DNA of 64,000 nucleotides. Origin: Ailurus styani (lineage: Eukaryota; Chordata; Mammalia; Carnivora; Ailuridae). The stretch lies in the NCBI GenBank assembly GCA_002007465.1, contig LNAC01000350.1, positions 796,014-860,013 on the forward strand, in the 5' to 3' direction. The position numbers and the translations under genes were made by a program. Under the pieces are notes generated by a model that was given only the letters and a program-made list of their open reading frames with translations, had not been told where the DNA came from and searched no databases. Positions 13,156 to 30,690 of the stretch are shown one piece after another. Position 1 is the first letter of the stretch; each line of letters starts with the position of its first letter.

Positions 13156-13552
13156 TCTGTTATGAGTTGAATTGTGTGCCCCACAAATTAAAGTGTTTTA
13201 GCACTCTTATAACTTCACAATGTGTATTTAAAGGGGTACAATTTAAAGAGGTATTTAAATTTAAAATGGAATCATTAGGATGGGCCTTATTTCAATATGA
13301 CTGCTGTCCTTATAAGAAGGGAAGATTAGTACACAGATGACACAGACAGAGGGACGGACAATCATGTGAAGACACAAGGAAAATGTGGCTATTTACAAGC
13401 CCAGGAGAGAGGCCTCAGAAGAAACCAAATTTGCTGACATCAAGATCTTGGACTTCTAGTCTCCAGAATGGTGAGAAAATAAATTTCTGGTGTTCAAGCC
13501 ATCCAGTCTGTTGTATTTTGTTATGGTAACCCTAAAAAATGAATACAGCTCT
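13156..13552 (+). repeat. MLT1-type solo LTR
   Basis: Starts TGTTATGAGTTGAATTGTGT, passes through GGATGGGCCTTATTTCAATA and GACTGCTGTCCTTATAAGAA, and ends near AATAAATTTCTGGTGTTCAA and TGTTATGGTAACCCTA. This is the full plan of a MaLR LTR of the MLT1A group. It lies antisense to TNNI3K, 30 bp upstream of the exon at 13032-13126 in the sense of transcription. Confidence 0.82.
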
Positions 13553-13690
13553 GATTCACACAGGCAATTCCAGATGCTATTGTGTATATGAGAGTGCTAA
13601 AAAAAACAAAGTAGGGAGAAGGAGGAAATGAGAAAGGAGAAGGAAGTGATTAAAAATAAGCACATATAGCAATATAATTCTGAGATTACC

Positions 13691-13737
13691 AAATCTGGGC
13701 TTTCTTTCTTTCTTTTTTTCCTTAAATCTGGGCTTTC
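13691..13737. repeat. Direct repeat flanking a bare pyrimidine tract
   Basis: AAATCTGGGCTTTC occurs at 13691-13704 and again at 13724-13737. The 19 bases between are only C and T. This is the form expected for a target-site duplication around a tail-only retroinsertion. Confidence 0.7.
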
Positions 13738-14329
13738 AAGATAAGAAGTTGTATAAAATTTCTAATATCTTATTATTAAATATTTCCCATGGAATTATTT
13801 TTCATAAAAAGAGGAAAAATATTGCAAGGCTTTCATGCATTTTTGCTACAAGACCTAGGCATTTTGCAGCACAACTGAATGGGGGAACCCAGAAGGGTCC
13901 TAAGAGACTTAGGTGACACCTGGACTTGTGATTGGCATCTGAAGTAGCAGGGGACAGTCTTGTGGGACTGAGCCCTTAGCCTGTGGGATCTAACACTAAC
14001 TCCAGGCAGATGGTATCAGAATTGAATTGAATTGTAGGATATATACTTGCAGAAAATTGTAGAATTTTTTGGTGTGGGGAAAACTCACACATGACTGGTG
14101 TCATGTATTTCAGAAGAGAAGTACTGAATTTTGTAGAACAGTACAGAAAAACAGTGTGTTTTTTCTTCCAAACTTGGTTCTAGAAGAGGTAGTTCATTGA
14201 GTCTTAATATTTCCACTTCCTGGGATGACCTTGGCATTCCTTTTTCTTTAATGAAATGTCATTATTTTCCTTAAAAAAATACATTATTCTTTTAGCTGAA
14301 CTGTTTTTCCATCTATGAAGTCTTATGAA

Positions 14330-14550
14330 CTAAAGGCTGAGTTCACTGCCATCTCTACTCTTTCTTTGTCATTTCAGACTTATGGCACTTATCATATTGT
14401 GTTATAATGGATACATCTCTGATTACCTTGATATTTTACGACAGAGTTCCTTTAAGGAGGGAAGGGATGGTGTCATCTTAGTGGTTTCCTACCACTTCCA
14501 ACATAAGGCAAGTCCTTAATAAGTCATTCTTGAATATTGAGTGAATAGAA
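14330..14550 (+). repeat. L2 3' end remnant
   Basis: TATGGCACTTATCATATTGT, AAGGAGGGAAGGGATGGTGT and CCTTAATAAGTCATTCTTGA follow the L2 terminus in order. 13740-14330 holds nothing recognised. Confidence 0.65.
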
Positions 14551-14697
14551 AGCCACCACTCAGTACAATAGATCATATCACCATTAATTATTTGCATTAT
14601 AAGCAGGACCCATAACACTACACTCTTAATGTACTATTGTTGGAACTGCCTCATTAATTATTTTCAAAGCAACCATTTACAGGAATTGATGAATTCT

Positions 14698-14761
14698 GAA
14701 TATATATATATATATACACATGTATATGTGTGTATATATGTGTGTGTATATATACATATGA
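14698..14761. repeat. TA/TG microsatellite
   Basis: TATATA runs alternating with CACATG and GTGTGT units. Confidence 0.9.
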
Positions 14762-15334
14762 AAATGAAAACAGAAATGTATTCAGTGCTTTCTATTGACT
14801 GCAAGGTACTGTAACTTTTACATAGAAAAATTTCAGAACCAGAGCAAACTCCTCATATAAAAGGAGTTTCTTTTATAAATATGTGCTTAAAATGAATAGA
14901 ATATTACTACATTATTCCTAGTAGCCACAGGCTTATACAAAATAAAACGACTGGATACATACTTTTAACTCACTTCACTAAACTTGCCACATAGACTCTT
15001 CTGGAGGTGACAATCATCCTTTGATTATAGTTGGTTCCAATTTATGTGCACAGAGTAGCAAATTGATTTGAAAACTAGCCTGAGGTGTCAGCCTTAACAA
15101 GTATGACTTAATGGAGAAAGAGGACACCAGTAACCATATATGTCAGTTCTGCCAATTATCCTTGGGGAGAAATTCCACTGACCCCTTTTGACTGAAAGCA
15201 TGATCTAAAGAGTTCTTGCATCTGTTCTGTTACAGAGCATGTAGAACACAGACAAAATATTTTGGTATTAGAATATGAAGATATGTAAAAAGCACAGAAT
15301 TTGGAAGCAGGCAGGTATTTAATACATGATTTCC

Positions 15335-15500
15335 TAGTCATAGACTCTTTGGCAAGTTATTTAGCTTCTCTGAGCCTCAATTTTCTCATCTGCAAAAGAG
15401 GAATAATAAATCCTACTTCATCAATTGGTTATAAGGATTAAATGAGATAATGGGTGCAAATCATCTGGCATATATTCACTACACCATAAGTGGTAGCTTT
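15335..15500 (+). repeat. MIR
   Basis: Sense MIR: GAGCCTCAATTTTCTCATCT, GAATAATAAATCCTACTTCA and AAGGATTAAATGAGATAATG. 14815-15335 and 15500-16050 hold nothing else recognised. Confidence 0.82.
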
Positions 15501-16053
15501 CTTCAACTCCTTTTTGGCTGATCTTTTTTTCTGATAGGAAAAATCTGAGCATCCAAGCAATATTGGACAGATTGATGCCTTATCAGGAAACATAAGTTTA
15601 ATATTAATTCAGTATGAAAAAAAGTCTCCTCATTTCTATCAGTCACCAGTGCAATACAAACTCTATAAATAACAAATTAGACTCAAATACATTTTTTAGA
15701 AGTTGTAAACTAGCCGAGAAATTTGTAATGTGTAGGTAAATGATCTTATATTCAAGGTTTATTAAATTCAAAGTACTATGTTTTTATTTTTATAGCAAAA
15801 TAGTAACTTAATGTTAAAAATGAGGGTTTCAAATTTTATAAGACATCTGCCTTGCTTTTGGATATTTTAGGGAGCTCTGGTTCTGAATTTTTAGCGACCT
15901 TTTCCTTCCTTTTCTAGAGCATACTGTAAAGGACTCTCATGCAGTTAGAAAGGAGTTAATGCCTTCTTAGGTATCTCAGTGGCCACCCTGACTAGGCTTT
16001 TACAGGCTGACAGATGGATGTCTTAGATAGGTAGATACATTTGCACATAAGGT

Positions 16054-16470
16054 TTAAGTGGTAAGGAAAAAAGTGTCACATTTGAAGCTGATGAATTCTG
16101 GTAATGAGATTCTTGTCGGAGGAGGATTATAGGCACTGCCCCTTTTGGCAGCTTTCTGCAGAGTGAAGTGGAATAGAAGCAATATGCTTACAGATGTTGA
16201 TATGTCTGTTGCCTTGGCAACATCAGTCCCTGTCTTTGTGGCTGCTGCCAGGAATGCAGCATCTGGCTCTGGCCCATCTGTTTTACTGACTGCAGCATCT
16301 GCCTCTACCTTTTCTTCTGTGCATCTATCCTGGGCTCCTTGTCCTCTGCCCACCCTCTGCTCTTGCCCTCTGATTGCAACATCTGCCACTATCCATTCTT
16401 GCTTTTTGTATACAACTTCAGGTGCCGAAGGGTATCAGCTACCCTTAGTGCCTATTGAACTTAAACATTC
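16054..16470. other. Unidentified intronic segment open on both strands
   Basis: Just downstream of the 105-bp TNNI3K exon lies a segment less AT-rich than its flanks, with a 111-codon frame on the minus strand (16054-16389) and a 117-codon frame on the plus strand (16145-16498). The minus-strand reading is Ala, Asp and Lys-rich with no motif I know. There is no poly(A) tail or duplication to prove a processed pseudogene. It may simply be a stop-poor intron segment. Confidence 0.3.
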
Positions 16471-16475
16471 TTTTA

Positions 16476-22644
<6,169 letters not shown>

Positions 22645-23514
22645 CTAAAGAATCCATTCATTTGATATTAGTACCAAAAGTCAAACAATAATGCAAAGCT
22701 TTCAAAAATATGGAAGACATATCATTAAAGCTTTCTCTTAGATTATTTCTACCAGAAAATAACAGAAAATCCTAACTCGATTGTCCAAACAATAAGAAAT
22801 TTATTATTATACCACTTTACAAGAAGTATAAAACTGGAGCAATTTCAGGGTTAGTTCTTCATTGTACATAAATTATTCCCCCTAAAGTCACCCATAATCT
22901 TCCCTGAACCATCTTTTTCAAAGTCTTCTGGCCAGAGCCAGCCGTGTTTACTTGATTCTTGATTTTCACAGCAACTCCATGCATAATGGGTCACAGATGA
23001 TCATCTTGCTACCGGAGTTCTGGGTTCTTTTCTGGATTTGTGAGTAATGGGAGATAGCTGCATTTGCTCTCAGCATCTTCCCCAATGAGCTGAGATCCAC
23101 ATTCAAAGGGAGAGAGAGATGAAGTATTAAACAACTTAGGAGTCTTTCAGGGATTGTTTCAAGTAATTTATAAGATTTCTTTAAATTATTTACCTATTCA
23201 CTTATAATCTTCCAAATAATTTCTCTAAATTTGACACTGTCTCTGGCCATTTCAGAATTCAATACAATGATCCCAAGAGGTAAGTTAGAATGAATCTGTG
23301 CCATCAAAATAACAGTTATGGGAGGAACACTAAACTGACCTCATGACCACTGAGGTGTTATCATAAAAGTGAATTCAAACTATAAAACTCCTTTGACTTT
23401 CTATGTGGTAGCAAATAAACATCTCAAGTATTTGGTACATTTTTGATGGAAATTCTTGGCAAAAATTAGCAGTGTGGGATGTCAGGAAACTTCTTATTGA
23501 ATATAGTAGGTAAA

Positions 23515-23715
23515 GAACAAGGGTTTTGAAGTTACGCTTTATCACCTTTAATAAATTATTTGACCTTTCAAAACTTCAGTTTCTTCATTATTAAGATGGG
23601 AATCACAATAGCTCCACTTCATAGGGTTGTTATAAGGAATAAATAAGTTGTCACATGTAAAGCACTTAGAAAAGTGCCTGGCACTCAATAAATGTTAGCA
23701 GAAGTGGTAGCACCA
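23515..23715 (+). repeat. MIR
   Basis: ACTTCAGTTTCTTCATTATT, CATAGGGTTGTTATAAGGAA and AAAGTGCCTGGCACTCAATA give a well-preserved sense MIR. 22650-23515 and 23716-24925 hold nothing else recognised. Confidence 0.88.
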
Positions 23716-25049
23716 ATGTGGAACGTGTGTTCTTTATCCCTTTATTTCTTGGCTAATGGGCAGACCAATACTTAATTCAGAAGAAACTGGAACAGTAAAA
23801 GTTAGTCTCAAGAACCGTGCATTCCTAAGCAGATATTTCCACTTACAAAGACTCCATAAATTCTGGTTATGTGACTTTATAACGGACGGCTTTAAACTAT
23901 CTTTGAAATCGATTGTCTATTAAGCACTATTATTATATAGCTAGGAAATATTGCTCTTGGTACAAAACATCTACTCTTCCACTTAAAAATAAGTAAATAA
24001 ACAAATGGCAAGGAACATGGAACATTAGGCACATTTATATATTGAATGTACCATTCTCCTGTCAGCATATTTTAGCAAATGACAATAGCATCCATAAATT
24101 ACTTATGTGTTGTCTTCGCAAACAGAAAGTGAGTCCCTTATCACAAAAAGGCCATCCACATTTTAGCATAATTTTATAAGACTGTGACTATATATTCAGG
24201 GAAAGTAAACAAACTTAGCTCTCCACCCAACATGTATAATAGCTCTTTATATTTCTGTGGGAGAGGAGGTTAATCACCAAAGAGGATGACTCTACAAATC
24301 ACATGCATTGTGTACATCCGGTCTGTGCCTAAAGTCAGAAAATTTTTTCATCATCTGGGCTTTTAGACCCTGTACTTTCTGAAGCATTTTCAGTGCCCAG
24401 CTCTCCAGTACACTCCAGTGCACTCTGAGCAGCACATCAAATGAAATGAGAAATCTTTCCTAGCTATAGGTCACGCTTCACGGGTCTGAGAGTGTCCAAG
24501 CATATGCTAGCTAGCAAAGAAATAAAGGCACAGTAACTAGAAGAGCACAGGGACACAAGTAAGTTTGATTTTTAACTTGGAATCCTCAGGCAGCACAATG
24601 GCATGACCTCTATGAAGGCAAAAAGGTCTAATTTTGCTCCATAATTGAGTAAAACTAGAGATCTAGAGATATAAAGTGAGGAAGAGTGAAAACAGGATGT
24701 CAAAAGAACAGTTAAGTTTTGATTATCCAATGACATGTGTTTCTGTTTTATTCGTTCTATTTAGTTTCTTAAGGCTAGCTAAATGGTGATGTTTGAAAGT
24801 GGCACATAAAAATTTTGTCTTTCAATACGTTAAGGTTAAAAATTAATGGACTTACTTTGTCCTGGGAGGTATGCCACATGGGCTTTCTTTTCTGTAGACA
24901 ATGTCGTTTTTAAATCATTAGGCATCCACCTCTTTGGAAAAGTTTGGCCATTCCATAAGATGTTAAACATAGTGTTACTATATAAGCCATCAATTCCACC
25001 CCTAGATGTACCCAAGAGGAATGCAAACAGATGTCTATATCAAAACCTG

Positions 25050-25262
25050 TCGGGCACCGGGGTGGCTCAGTGGGTTAAAGCCTCTGCCTTCGGCTCAGGT
25101 CATGATCTCAGGGTCCTGGGATAGAGGCCCGCATTGAGCTCTCTGCTCAGTGGAGAGCCTGCTTCCTCCTTTCTCTCTGCCTGCCTCTCAGCCTACTTGT
25201 GATCTCTCTCTCTCTCTCCCTCTGTCAAATAAATAAATAAATAAAATCTTTAAAAAAAAAAA
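25050..25262 (+). repeat. Can-SINE
   Basis: Head GGGTGGCTCAGTGGGTTAAA, CT-rich middle, tail of AAATA units and A run. Full length. Confidence 0.93.
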
Positions 25263-25264
25263 AC

Positions 25265-25432
25265 CTTGTACATGAGGTAGGGAGAGAATGGGTAAAATAG
25301 ATAAAGGGGATTAAGAGTACGCTTATCCTGATAAGCACTGAGAAACGTATAGAACTGTTGAATCATTATGTCATACACATGAAAGGAACATAACAGTGTA
25401 TGTTAATTATACTTGAATTAAAAAAAACTTGA
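25265..25432 (+). repeat. Carnivore L1 3' terminus
   Basis: GATAAGCACTGAGAAACGTA, then AACAGTGTATGTTAATTATA and TTGAATTAAAAAAAA. The same terminus, better kept, occurs at 62010-62070. Confidence 0.75.
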
Positions 25433-26034
25433 ATGTTCAAGGCAGCATTATTCATAGTAGCCAAAAAGTGGGAAAAAATATCCAACGGCCATCAACTGAT
25501 GAATGAATAAATAAAATCTGGCACATCCATACAACAAAGTAGTACTCTACACTAAAAAGCAAGGAGGTACTGATACATGTTATAAAGTTGATTAAACTTA
25601 AAAACACTATGCTAAGTGAAAGAAGTCAGTCACAACAGACGATATGTTGTATGACTCTACTTATAGGAGGTCTCCATAATAGGTAAATCTATAGGAATAG
25701 AAAGTATATTAGTATTTTCCTCAGGCTGGAAGAAAGAGATTGGGAAGAAGTTGGAAGTGCTAATGTGTGCAGGTTGCTTCTGTGGGTAATAACTGTTTAA
25801 TTAATTGTTGTGATGGTTGTACAACTCTGAATATGCTAAAAACCACTGGATTGTACAGCTGAAATTGATGAAATATATCTCAATAAAGTTGTTACAAATT
25901 TACAAAAATCAATGGGCTTTGGAGTAGAGCACCTGACCTTGAATAAATAGCCCCACCATTTAAGCAAAGTTCCTGGACTTTCTGATTTGTTTCACTGATA
26001 GAAAAAGGAGAAGAAGCTCTTAAGTAAAACAGAG

Positions 26035-26345
26035 TAACTTTAGGCTTTGGGATCAGCTAGGCCTGAATACATATTTCAGCTCTTCTAACCAGCTGCGTGA
26101 CTCTGGCCTGCCACCTGACCTAAGTGAGCTCATGTATATCACTGACATGTATATTATTGACAAGAAGATGCAAATAACAACTAATTTTAGGATTGTGGAA
26201 AAATTACAAAAAAAAATCCATATAAAATGCTTGTGCCAGAGTATGAGATGACTCACACTGTAACTCTTATTAAGTTCATCTGGTTGTTGTGAAGGTCAAA
26301 TAAAACTATTCATTGAATGAAGGCACAGTGCAAACATTAAAACAT
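26035..26345 (+). repeat. Possible split MIR
   Basis: TTTGGGATCAGCTAGGCCTG at the front and GTTGTTGTGAAGGTCAAATA at the back look like two ends of a MIR separated by AT-rich sequence. Weak. Confidence 0.35.
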
Positions 26346-26504
26346 TCTATATATATAGTGTTACTTTATTACAACATACTTGATATTGGATATTACATTA
26401 ATTATTTTATAAATAATTACCTGTTATATAATTATGTATTTAAATCAAATTATGTTTAAAGCACATATAGTGATTTTTTTTAAAAAAAAAGTCTAGGTTA
26501 TTCC

Positions 26505-26875
26505 ATGTATTAGTTTCCCACTGTTGTAAATTGCTACAAAATTATTGGATTAAAATAGCACAGATTATTCTCTTAAAGTTCTGGAGGTTAGAAATCTAAA
26601 ATCAAGGTGTTGGCAGGTTACATTCCCTTTGGAGGCTTTCATTTCCTCACTTTTCCAGCTTCTATAGGCTGCCTGCATTCTTTAGCTTGTGACCCCTTCT
26701 TGTATCACTTTAACTTCTTGCTTCTATTGTCACATCTGTTTCCTGCTCCCTATTATAAGGATCCTTGTGATTACATCAGGTCTATGCAGCTAATTCCAGG
26801 ATAATCTCTCCAACTCAAGATTCTTAACTTGATCACACCTCCAAAGTCCCTTTTAGGATATACACAGGTTCTGAA
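26505..26875 (-). repeat. MaLR-type LTR remnant
   Basis: GTATTAGTTTCCCACTGTTG, AGTTCTGGAGGTTAGAAATC and TCCTTGTGATTACATCAGGT are antisense MaLR LTR text, a relative of the element at 1225-1708. Confidence 0.62.
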
Positions 26876-27009
26876 AATGAAAACATGAACATATTTGCAG
26901 TCTACTAAATCCCAAACAGTAGAAAAGAAGAAACTCTGTTTCTGAAACACACATTTTTTTTTTTTATGTCCTGGGACGGCGTTCATGATTTGTTTTATTG
27001 TTATTGTCA

Positions 27010-27245
27010 CAGCGTTATCATAGTAACAGTTATTAAGCATTTGCCAAACAATTTAAATTAATATCTCATCATATCAGCAATCCTACAAGCTAGGTACTAT
27101 TAATATTTTCTCTATTTTGCTGATGAAGAAACTGATGATCAGGGAGATGATATAACCTACACATGATCACAAAGCTAGGAATTTTTCAAATTTGGGCTGA
27201 CTGATTCCTGGGTTTGCATACTTACTCTACTGCCTCCCTTAGGTA
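27010..27245 (-). repeat. MIR
   Basis: AGGTACTATTAATATTTTCT, GATGAAGAAACTGATGATCA and CCTGGGTTTGCATACTTACT follow antisense MIR. It ends about 200 bp before the donor of the most 5' exon. Confidence 0.75.
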
Positions 27246-27447
27246 CTAAAACAGTCAGTAAAAATGAGTAACTTGGCAGATGTAGTATTTTTAAGGATCT
27301 ATAAGCTCCTCAAGGGTGGAGCCGATGAGAATATGGCAAAAATAATTCAAAAGATATCTTAAATATTCTTTCTTTGAGGCTAGGGCAGACAGCTCAACAA
27401 AAGCCTGGAATGTCCCCCAGCCTTTGGAAATATGCTGTCAGACTTAC

Positions 27448-27546
27448 CTGTTCATGTCCATAGTATGCTGCAATGTGCAATGGAGTGAAAAAAACTGCAT
27501 CTTGGACATTGACATTAGCTCCATGTTGCAGCAGGACATCAGTAGC
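27448..27546 (-). CDS. TNNI3K: TNNI3K exon, ankyrin repeat (about residues 149-181)
   Basis: This 99-bp exon encodes 33 residues in phase 0 at both ends. It reads [13 protein letters not shown], then VQDAVFF and [13 protein letters not shown]. The HGANVN turn ends one ankyrin repeat, and TPLHIAA is the canonical helix-1 motif of the next. The acceptor is cttgtccag before GCTACT and the donor is GAACAG followed by gtaagt, a near-consensus site. It is the most 5' exon recognised. The upstream exon, expected to end in a GHLE-type sequence, was not found up to 64000, so the preceding intron is at least 36.4 kb unless that exon was missed. Confidence 0.96.
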
Positions 27547-27689
27547 CTGGACAAGAGAGAGAGCTCAGTTAAGACCTTGATTTGGGGCATCCGCCTATCA
27601 AAACTCATTTTACAACAACCACGCACAATGCTTCTTCAGAAATCACCATCCTGAAAGAGTTTTGTTCCATCTCCCTTCTCTGAAACCTC

Positions 27690-28215
27690 TGATGGCTTGT
27701 TTTTGTCTAGAAAATGAAGACCAAACCCCTTAGTGTGGGTTTCAAACACCTTCTCAATCTGACAGTATTCTTTTTAAATGAATTTCCCATTACTCTCTTT
27801 CATAAACTTAATTATGTAGTAAAACTGCATTCCATTTCCTGTTCCTTTGAGTCTTTGTTCACATCATTTCCTCAGCCAGAAATTATTTTTTGCCCAATCT
27901 ACAGGTATTTAAACCTAAGCTAAATACCTTCTCCTCCAAGATTTCTTTGATTTCAGTGGACTTGCTGAAAATTGTCTTCCTTCTTCATAAATCTCAGATA
28001 ACTTTCTTTCATTCAACATAGAACACTTAAAAAAATTGTATGCATGCCTTTTCATCTGTACTGAAGAACAAATCCTTTAAGGACAAAGTACATCAGCTTC
28101 ATCTTTATAATCCTGCGCTGGCCTGTTGCTATGCAAATAGTAATCATTCCTTAAGTATTTGTTGAATGAATGAATGAATGGATGGATGGATGAATGAATG
28201 AATGAATGATTGAAT
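27690..28215 (+). repeat. L2 remnant ending in a (TGAA)n array
   Basis: CAAACACCTTCTCAATCTGA, TTTCCTCAGCCAGAAATTAT and TAAGTATTTGTTGAATGAAT give the 3' part of L2. The terminal unit has expanded into TGAATGAATGGATGGATGGA-type repeats at about 28165-28215. Confidence 0.75.
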
Positions 28216-28599
28216 GAGCAACTGAAAAACACAACATAGCTGTTGGCCAACTATCTTCGTGGAAAATTATGCATTGTAACAAATCTGCTAGCCCTTCAAA
28301 TTTCTTCTCCTCCCAAAGACCTATTTCTAAGTCTCACTTCTCTGGAAAATTGATTGGAATAATTTCGTTCAGATATGCTCATTTTTATTGTGGATTTTAA
28401 TGGATTGTCTATTCTTCACATGATCGAATAATATACATTTGGGAAAAATTTCAAAACTCTGTTAGACTTAGGAGACAACACAGGAAGATAGATCTAAAAG
28501 CTCAAAGAACTTATGTTCTAACACCTCTTCTATTACAATAAACCAATTGCCTCCTCAGTCAAGTTTCCTTTCCTGTTTGAATCATAGTCCATTAGAACT

Positions 28600-28745
28600 G
28601 TAAAGGGACCATGGGCAGACATTACATTTCAAACCCCTACTTTTTAAAGATGAAGAAACTGAAGAAGAAGGAAGAAATTGAAAATGAAAGGAAGTAGGAA
28701 ATTTCTCAAAGTCATGGAGCAAGTCAGTGTCAGCACGGAATCTTT
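28600..28745 (-). repeat. MIR-like remnant
   Basis: ACTTTTTAAAGATGAAGAAA and GGAGCAAGTCAGTGTCAGCA resemble antisense MIR. 28216-28600 holds nothing recognised. Confidence 0.45.
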
Positions 28746-28749
28746 AGTC

Positions 28750-29930
28750 TCTTGCCTCAAGCTTTGTTTCTGAGTGCTCTGTGTTTTTAAATAGTTTATT
28801 CATTCAATCATCCATTTATTCATGTATCAACATACAATTTATTGAGCATGTATGAACTAAAACTGTTTTGTTTTATGTGCTTATTTTCAGAATTTATTCA
28901 ATCAGCATTACAACTGATTGTCATACAAAGATAAGGAATTCTTTCTTTTTTAAAGTACAAAGATGTTTATTGAAACATTTTAATAGTAAAGAAAAATGTA
29001 ATGTTCTTTGTGGAAACGATATTAAATAAGTTCTCAAAACTATCACTTTTTTGTTAACTTGGAAAGGGGTCTATGAAATACCTTTAAGTTAAATAAGCAC
29101 ATACATCTTTATATATATATATTATGTATAGTTATGAATATGTATACATATGTCTGTATATAAATTTATAATTTTAAAGGATGGGAGGAAATATATTAAA
29201 ATATTAGTAGTAAATAGCTATATAAGGTGAGATTATAAGGGAACGTCATATTTTTCTGTTTCAAAATTTTTACCACGATTTGTATTACTAGGAAAATATC
29301 TTCCATTTTGAAACAAAAATTAATAAGAAATATCAAATTTTAATAGTTTGGAGAGTGATTTCACTCATATTTTTATTCCTGTCTTTCAAATGAAATCACT
29401 ATTCTAAATAAATATTTACACCATCCATGAGCAGCAGTAAAATAGGGGACTCTCTAAAGCTTGTGAATAAAGTTGTGATTTAAAGCTCAACACACTTGAT
29501 AGTGGACCCACAATAAAGCTGAGTTTTGACGGTTTTGAGAAAAAGCTTCTACTAACAAAGCAACATCTATAGTTCCAAGATATTTGAAATTCTTACCAAA
29601 GAAACTCCATATACAAGTAGAAAAAATAATCAAAATTATGTTTTTGATGGATTTGATGATTAATATTGAACAAAAATCAGAAGATAAAATACAATCAGTG
29701 ACAATATGTTAGAGATAATAGAAGGACTGAGTTTAATGTTACAGGCTTTTCAAATAGTTTGGGCATAGTTACTCCTTTGCTCATTTACTTTTTCTAGCTA
29801 GCCAAGAAGGTCATTTATAAGATCAAAGGATTGTGAATTTTCATTAGATTGATCGAAAGCAGCTGGATATGTTCTTTCAGTTAAAGATACAGTTAATTTT
29901 TTTAAATTGTTTTTAATTAAAATTTTTTTT
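28750..29930. other. AT-rich intronic sequence
   Basis: Strongly AT-rich, with a TATATA run near 29110. No family assigned and no exon. Confidence 0.5.
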
Positions 29931-29931
29931 C

Positions 29932-30003
29932 TCCAAGATTTTCTTTAAATTCAAGTTAGTTAACATATAGTGTAATGTTAATTTCAGGAGTAGATCTAGT
30001 GAT
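29932..30003 (-). repeat. Short L1 3' end
   Basis: TCAAGTTAGTTAACATATAG and ATTTCAGGAGTAGATCTAGT are the antisense carnivore L1 terminus, heavily 5'-truncated. Confidence 0.75.
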
Positions 30004-30073
30004 TAAAAAAGATAAGGAATTCTTGTTAGGACATCTGAAATTTCTGGTGGTTTCAAAAATATAAACAGGTGTT

Positions 30074-30285
30074 AGGGCACCTCGGTGGCTCAGTCTGTTA
30101 AGCATCCCGCTCTTGATTTTGGTTCATGTGATGGTCTCAGGGTTGTGAAATTAAGCCCCAGTTTGGGCTCCGTACTCAGCAGGGAGTCTGCTTGAGATTC
30201 TCTCTCTCCTTCTCCCTCTGCCCCTACCCCTCCACGTGTGCACGCACGTGCGTGCTCTCTCTAAAATAAATAAATCTTTATACAC

Positions 30286-30316
<31 letters not shown>
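30074..30316 (+). repeat. Older Can-SINE with (CA)n tail
   Basis: Head GGGCACCTCGGTGGCTCAGT, tail AATAAATAAATCTTTATACA running into a CA microsatellite (about 30284-30316). A short duplication ACAGGTGT occurs on both sides. Confidence 0.88.
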
Positions 30317-30464
30317 TCACATCACATACAGGTGTATAGGCTTTTGTACACTCCCAGAACAATACTTTTGCTGGTATTTGGGTATTGCTAACTAGTGATC
30401 CATAGAATATGTAATGTGTATAGTGAGTTGATTTTCTAATAAAAAATTTAAAACACCATTAATA

Positions 30465-30690
30465 TTTATTGAGGGCATATTATGTGTTAGACCCTGCACT
30501 AAGTGCATAAATGGTAATTGGAAGTCCTGTTTCACCCCAAAACACAGAAAGATAGGTACTACTTTTCCATTTTAAAAGTGAAGAAACTGAGCCTCAAGGA
30601 GGCTAGATAAATTGAGTTCCCACAGCTAGTAAAGGCAGAACTGGAATTCAAATCTAGGACCCTTTGACTTCAAACATTTTCTTTCCATCA
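30465..30690 (-). repeat. MIR
   Basis: GTGAAGAAACTGAGCCTCAA, CCCACAGCTAGTAAAGGCAG and GGAATTCAAATCTAGGACCC are clear antisense MIR. Confidence 0.85.

Larger units (their letters stand above)
24930..25905 (+). repeat. Old L1 3' end with two nested insertions
   Basis: Host L1M text runs from GGCCATTCCATAAGATGTTA and resumes at AAGGCAGCATTATTCATAGT. It ends at GATTGTACAGCTGAAATTGA and ATATCTCAATAAAGTTGTTA. A SINE (25050-25262) and a younger L1 tail (25265-25432) interrupt it. Confidence 0.82.

Noticed and set aside
28165..28215. Short regular repeats as a CRISPR-like array
   Set aside because: Simple TGAA microsatellite at an L2 tail in a mammalian intron; no spacers.
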